Notes under the pieces: generated by a model
Database searches by the model: none
Seen by the model: the letters and a program-made list of their open reading frames with translations, nothing else
What the model was told of the DNA's origin: nothing
Part shown: positions 62,869 through 64,000 of the stretch, piece by piece
Position numbering within the stretch: the stretch's first letter is position 1
Layout of the letters: every line of letters begins with the position of its first letter
Assembly: GCF_008312935.1 (NCBI RefSeq)
Contig: NZ_VSZO01000009.1
Coordinates: 1 to 64,000 of the forward strand
DNA: 64,000 nt
Source: Roseiconus lacunae
GTDB lineage: Bacteria > Planctomycetota > Planctomycetia > Pirellulales > Pirellulaceae
Direction: 5' to 3'
Made by a program: the position numbers and the translations under genes

Positions 62869-63822
62869 TTAGCGAGCCGTCGAGGTAATGACGCCCAACC
62901 GACGGAGCCATTGGTCACAGAGACTTGGCCACTCCGATGCCCCCGGTTTTCCGACCGCCAGCCCCAAGCCATGACGCCCTTCGGGAAACACGTGCATTTC
63001 CGCTGGTACGTTATGATCGATCAACGCGTTGTAGTAGTCGAGTGCATTGCGAGGCGGAACGACGGTGTCCGCTTGAGTGTGAAACAAAAACGTCGGCGGT
63101 GTTTGCTCAGTCACGTGGGCTTCACCTGACGTGTCCGCGATGAGGGATTCTTCCGCATCGGCACCGAGCAGGTTGCGCTGGCTTCCCTGATGCGTGTGTG
63201 GCTTTCCGAATGCAATCACGGGATAGCAAAGGATACTGAAATCGGGACGTGAAGAAACGCGATCGATCGGATCATCCGAATCCGCGTCGACGTCGAAGTA
63301 ACGTGTCGAGACGGTCGCACACAAGTGACCACCGGCGGAAAAACCGATCACGCCGATCCGTTCGGGATCGATGTTCCACTTCGAAGCGTTCGCGCGAACC
63401 GTCTGGATCGCTCGTTGAGCATCGCGAAGCGGAATGGGGTGTCCGTAGCCTTCTCCGTTGTTCCCTTTCCCACGCAATCGGTACGTGCAAATGGCGGAGC
63501 TTACACCGCGGTCTTTAAACCATTCAGCGATCTCGTAACCCTCGTGCCCGATGGCATGACCGCCGTATCCTCCGCCGGGCAGAATCACGATCGCCGCCGT
63601 CGGTTGATCCGCTTCGACAAACGTGCAGGTCAATTCCGGAACGTCGCCTTGACCTTGGAATTTTGATCCAGGAGGCATACCGTCCCACAGCGGCATCTTC
63701 ACTTGTTTGGCCGCGTCGATTTGATCGGATTGTTGCGTCGCAACGTTATCTTGGGCAAGCGCCGTTGCCGACGAAAGTTCAACAAGGAGCGCAAAGATGC
63801 TGAGGGTCAAAAAACATTTCAT
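62869..63822 (-). CDS. Secreted alpha/beta-hydrolase esterase (xylan esterase-like)
   Basis: A 317-residue exported esterase of the BD-FAE/acetyl xylan esterase type. The signal peptide is at the N terminus (LTLSIFALLVELSSATALA). The oxyanion loop VILPGGGYGGHAIGHEG precedes the nucleophile elbow GVIGFSAGGHLCAT with Ser162; the charge-relay Asp and His lie in FHTQADTVVPP and EGRHGLG. Such enzymes remove acetyl or feruloyl groups from plant or algal polysaccharides. Transcribed as a single gene, with the repeat element downstream. Confidence 0.92.
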   Translation of the reverse strand: MKCFLTLSIFALLVELSSATALAQDNVATQQSDQIDAAKQVKMPLWDGMPPGSKFQGQGDVPELTCTFVEADQPTAAIVILPGGGYGGHAIGHEGYEIAEWFKDRGVSSAICTYRLRGKGNNGEGYGHPIPLRDAQRAIQTVRANASKWNIDPERIGVIGFSAGGHLCATVSTRYFDVDADSDDPIDRVSSRPDFSILCYPVIAFGKPHTHQGSQRNLLGADAEESLIADTSGEAHVTEQTPPTFLFHTQADTVVPPRNALDYYNALIDHNVPAEMHVFPEGRHGLGLAVGKPGASEWPSLCDQWLRRLGVITSTAR

Positions 63823-64000
63823 GGGTGGGGAACCTAGGTGGTAACGAGTTGTCTGACCGTCACAGTCTAGCCGGTCATGCCTGCGTTTGTCCGCACCCCA
63901 TTTCGGTTACCCTATTGCCGCCGGAGAAACGATCTCGCCTGAGTTCCAGGGCCCCTGTTTTAAGAATCCTGCAGTAGCAATGAGAGATAGCTTCGCATTT

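Noticed and set aside
1-64000. CRISPR array, prophage, insertion sequence, tRNA or rRNA
   Set aside because: No regular short repeats with unique spacers, phage structural genes, transposase frames, cloverleaf-like sequence or rRNA-like conserved stretches were seen in the gaps between genes.

Overview
The window reads as a chromosomal segment of a marine planctomycete close to Rhodopirellula (Pirellulaceae). The main clues are gene families that are abundant in that group: a cytochrome-c/DUF1549/DUF1553 protein followed by a DUF1501 protein, two Cys-type sulfatases, Tat-exported TIM-barrel sugar isomerases, a XylR-type AraC regulator, a BBP7-like outer-membrane barrel, a DUF1080-like secreted protein and many secreted or membrane-anchored von Willebrand factor A proteins. 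Genes are mostly solitary or in short operons on both strands, Shine-Dalgarno sites are weak, and there are GTG and TTG starts. I saw no rRNA, tRNA, insertion sequence, prophage or CRISPR array.

Layout. 0-7 kb: a four-gene minus-strand operon (cytochrome/DUF1549/DUF1553, DUF1501, sulfatase, PQQ-like propeller), a typical planctomycete secreted degradation set. 7-9.4 kb: uracil phosphoribosyltransferase and a CNT nucleoside transporter (pyrimidine salvage). 9.5-13.4 kb: a giant MMPL/RND transporter. 13.8-19.6 kb: a tightly coupled tetR-adaptor-RND efflux operon whose upstream region carries three 13-bp palindromes at exact 17-bp spacing. 20-25 kb: XylR-like regulator, small secreted protein, PfpI protein, hydrolase-like protein lacking its serine, vWA protein. 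25.5-31.7 kb: a plus-strand run of YfgM-like protein, RluD-type pseudouridine synthase, HemN-like radical SAM protein overlapping a GcvH-like lipoyl carrier, and RecG. 32-39.5 kb: Tat-exported isomerase, vWA/histidine kinase/response regulator operon, and an Hsp70 with an unusual tail. 39.8-47.2 kb: a planctomycete-type unknown protein, two isomerases, CoaD, class V aminotransferase, LptF/G permease with a glycosyltransferase, and two small proteins. 47.2-54 kb: outer-membrane barrel, TadA, DUF1080-like protein, VanZ protein, voltage-sensor-like membrane protein, sulfatase. 53.9-64 kb: SufU-SufS, TlpA-like thioredoxin, NHL propeller, rhomboid protease, LpxH-like phosphoesterase, HlyD-like adaptor and a secreted esterase.

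The most notable non-coding structure is a dispersed intergenic repeat family. It is built of two short bulged hairpins (call them A and B) that alternate with a 111-113 bp period where the unit is longer than one copy. It lies only between genes, at nine places. The most interesting protein-level observations are the overlapping radical SAM/lipoyl-carrier pair, the voltage-sensor-like protein without a pore, the Hsp70 whose lid is replaced by a long disordered tail, and the secreted hydrolase fold with Arg in place of the nucleophile.
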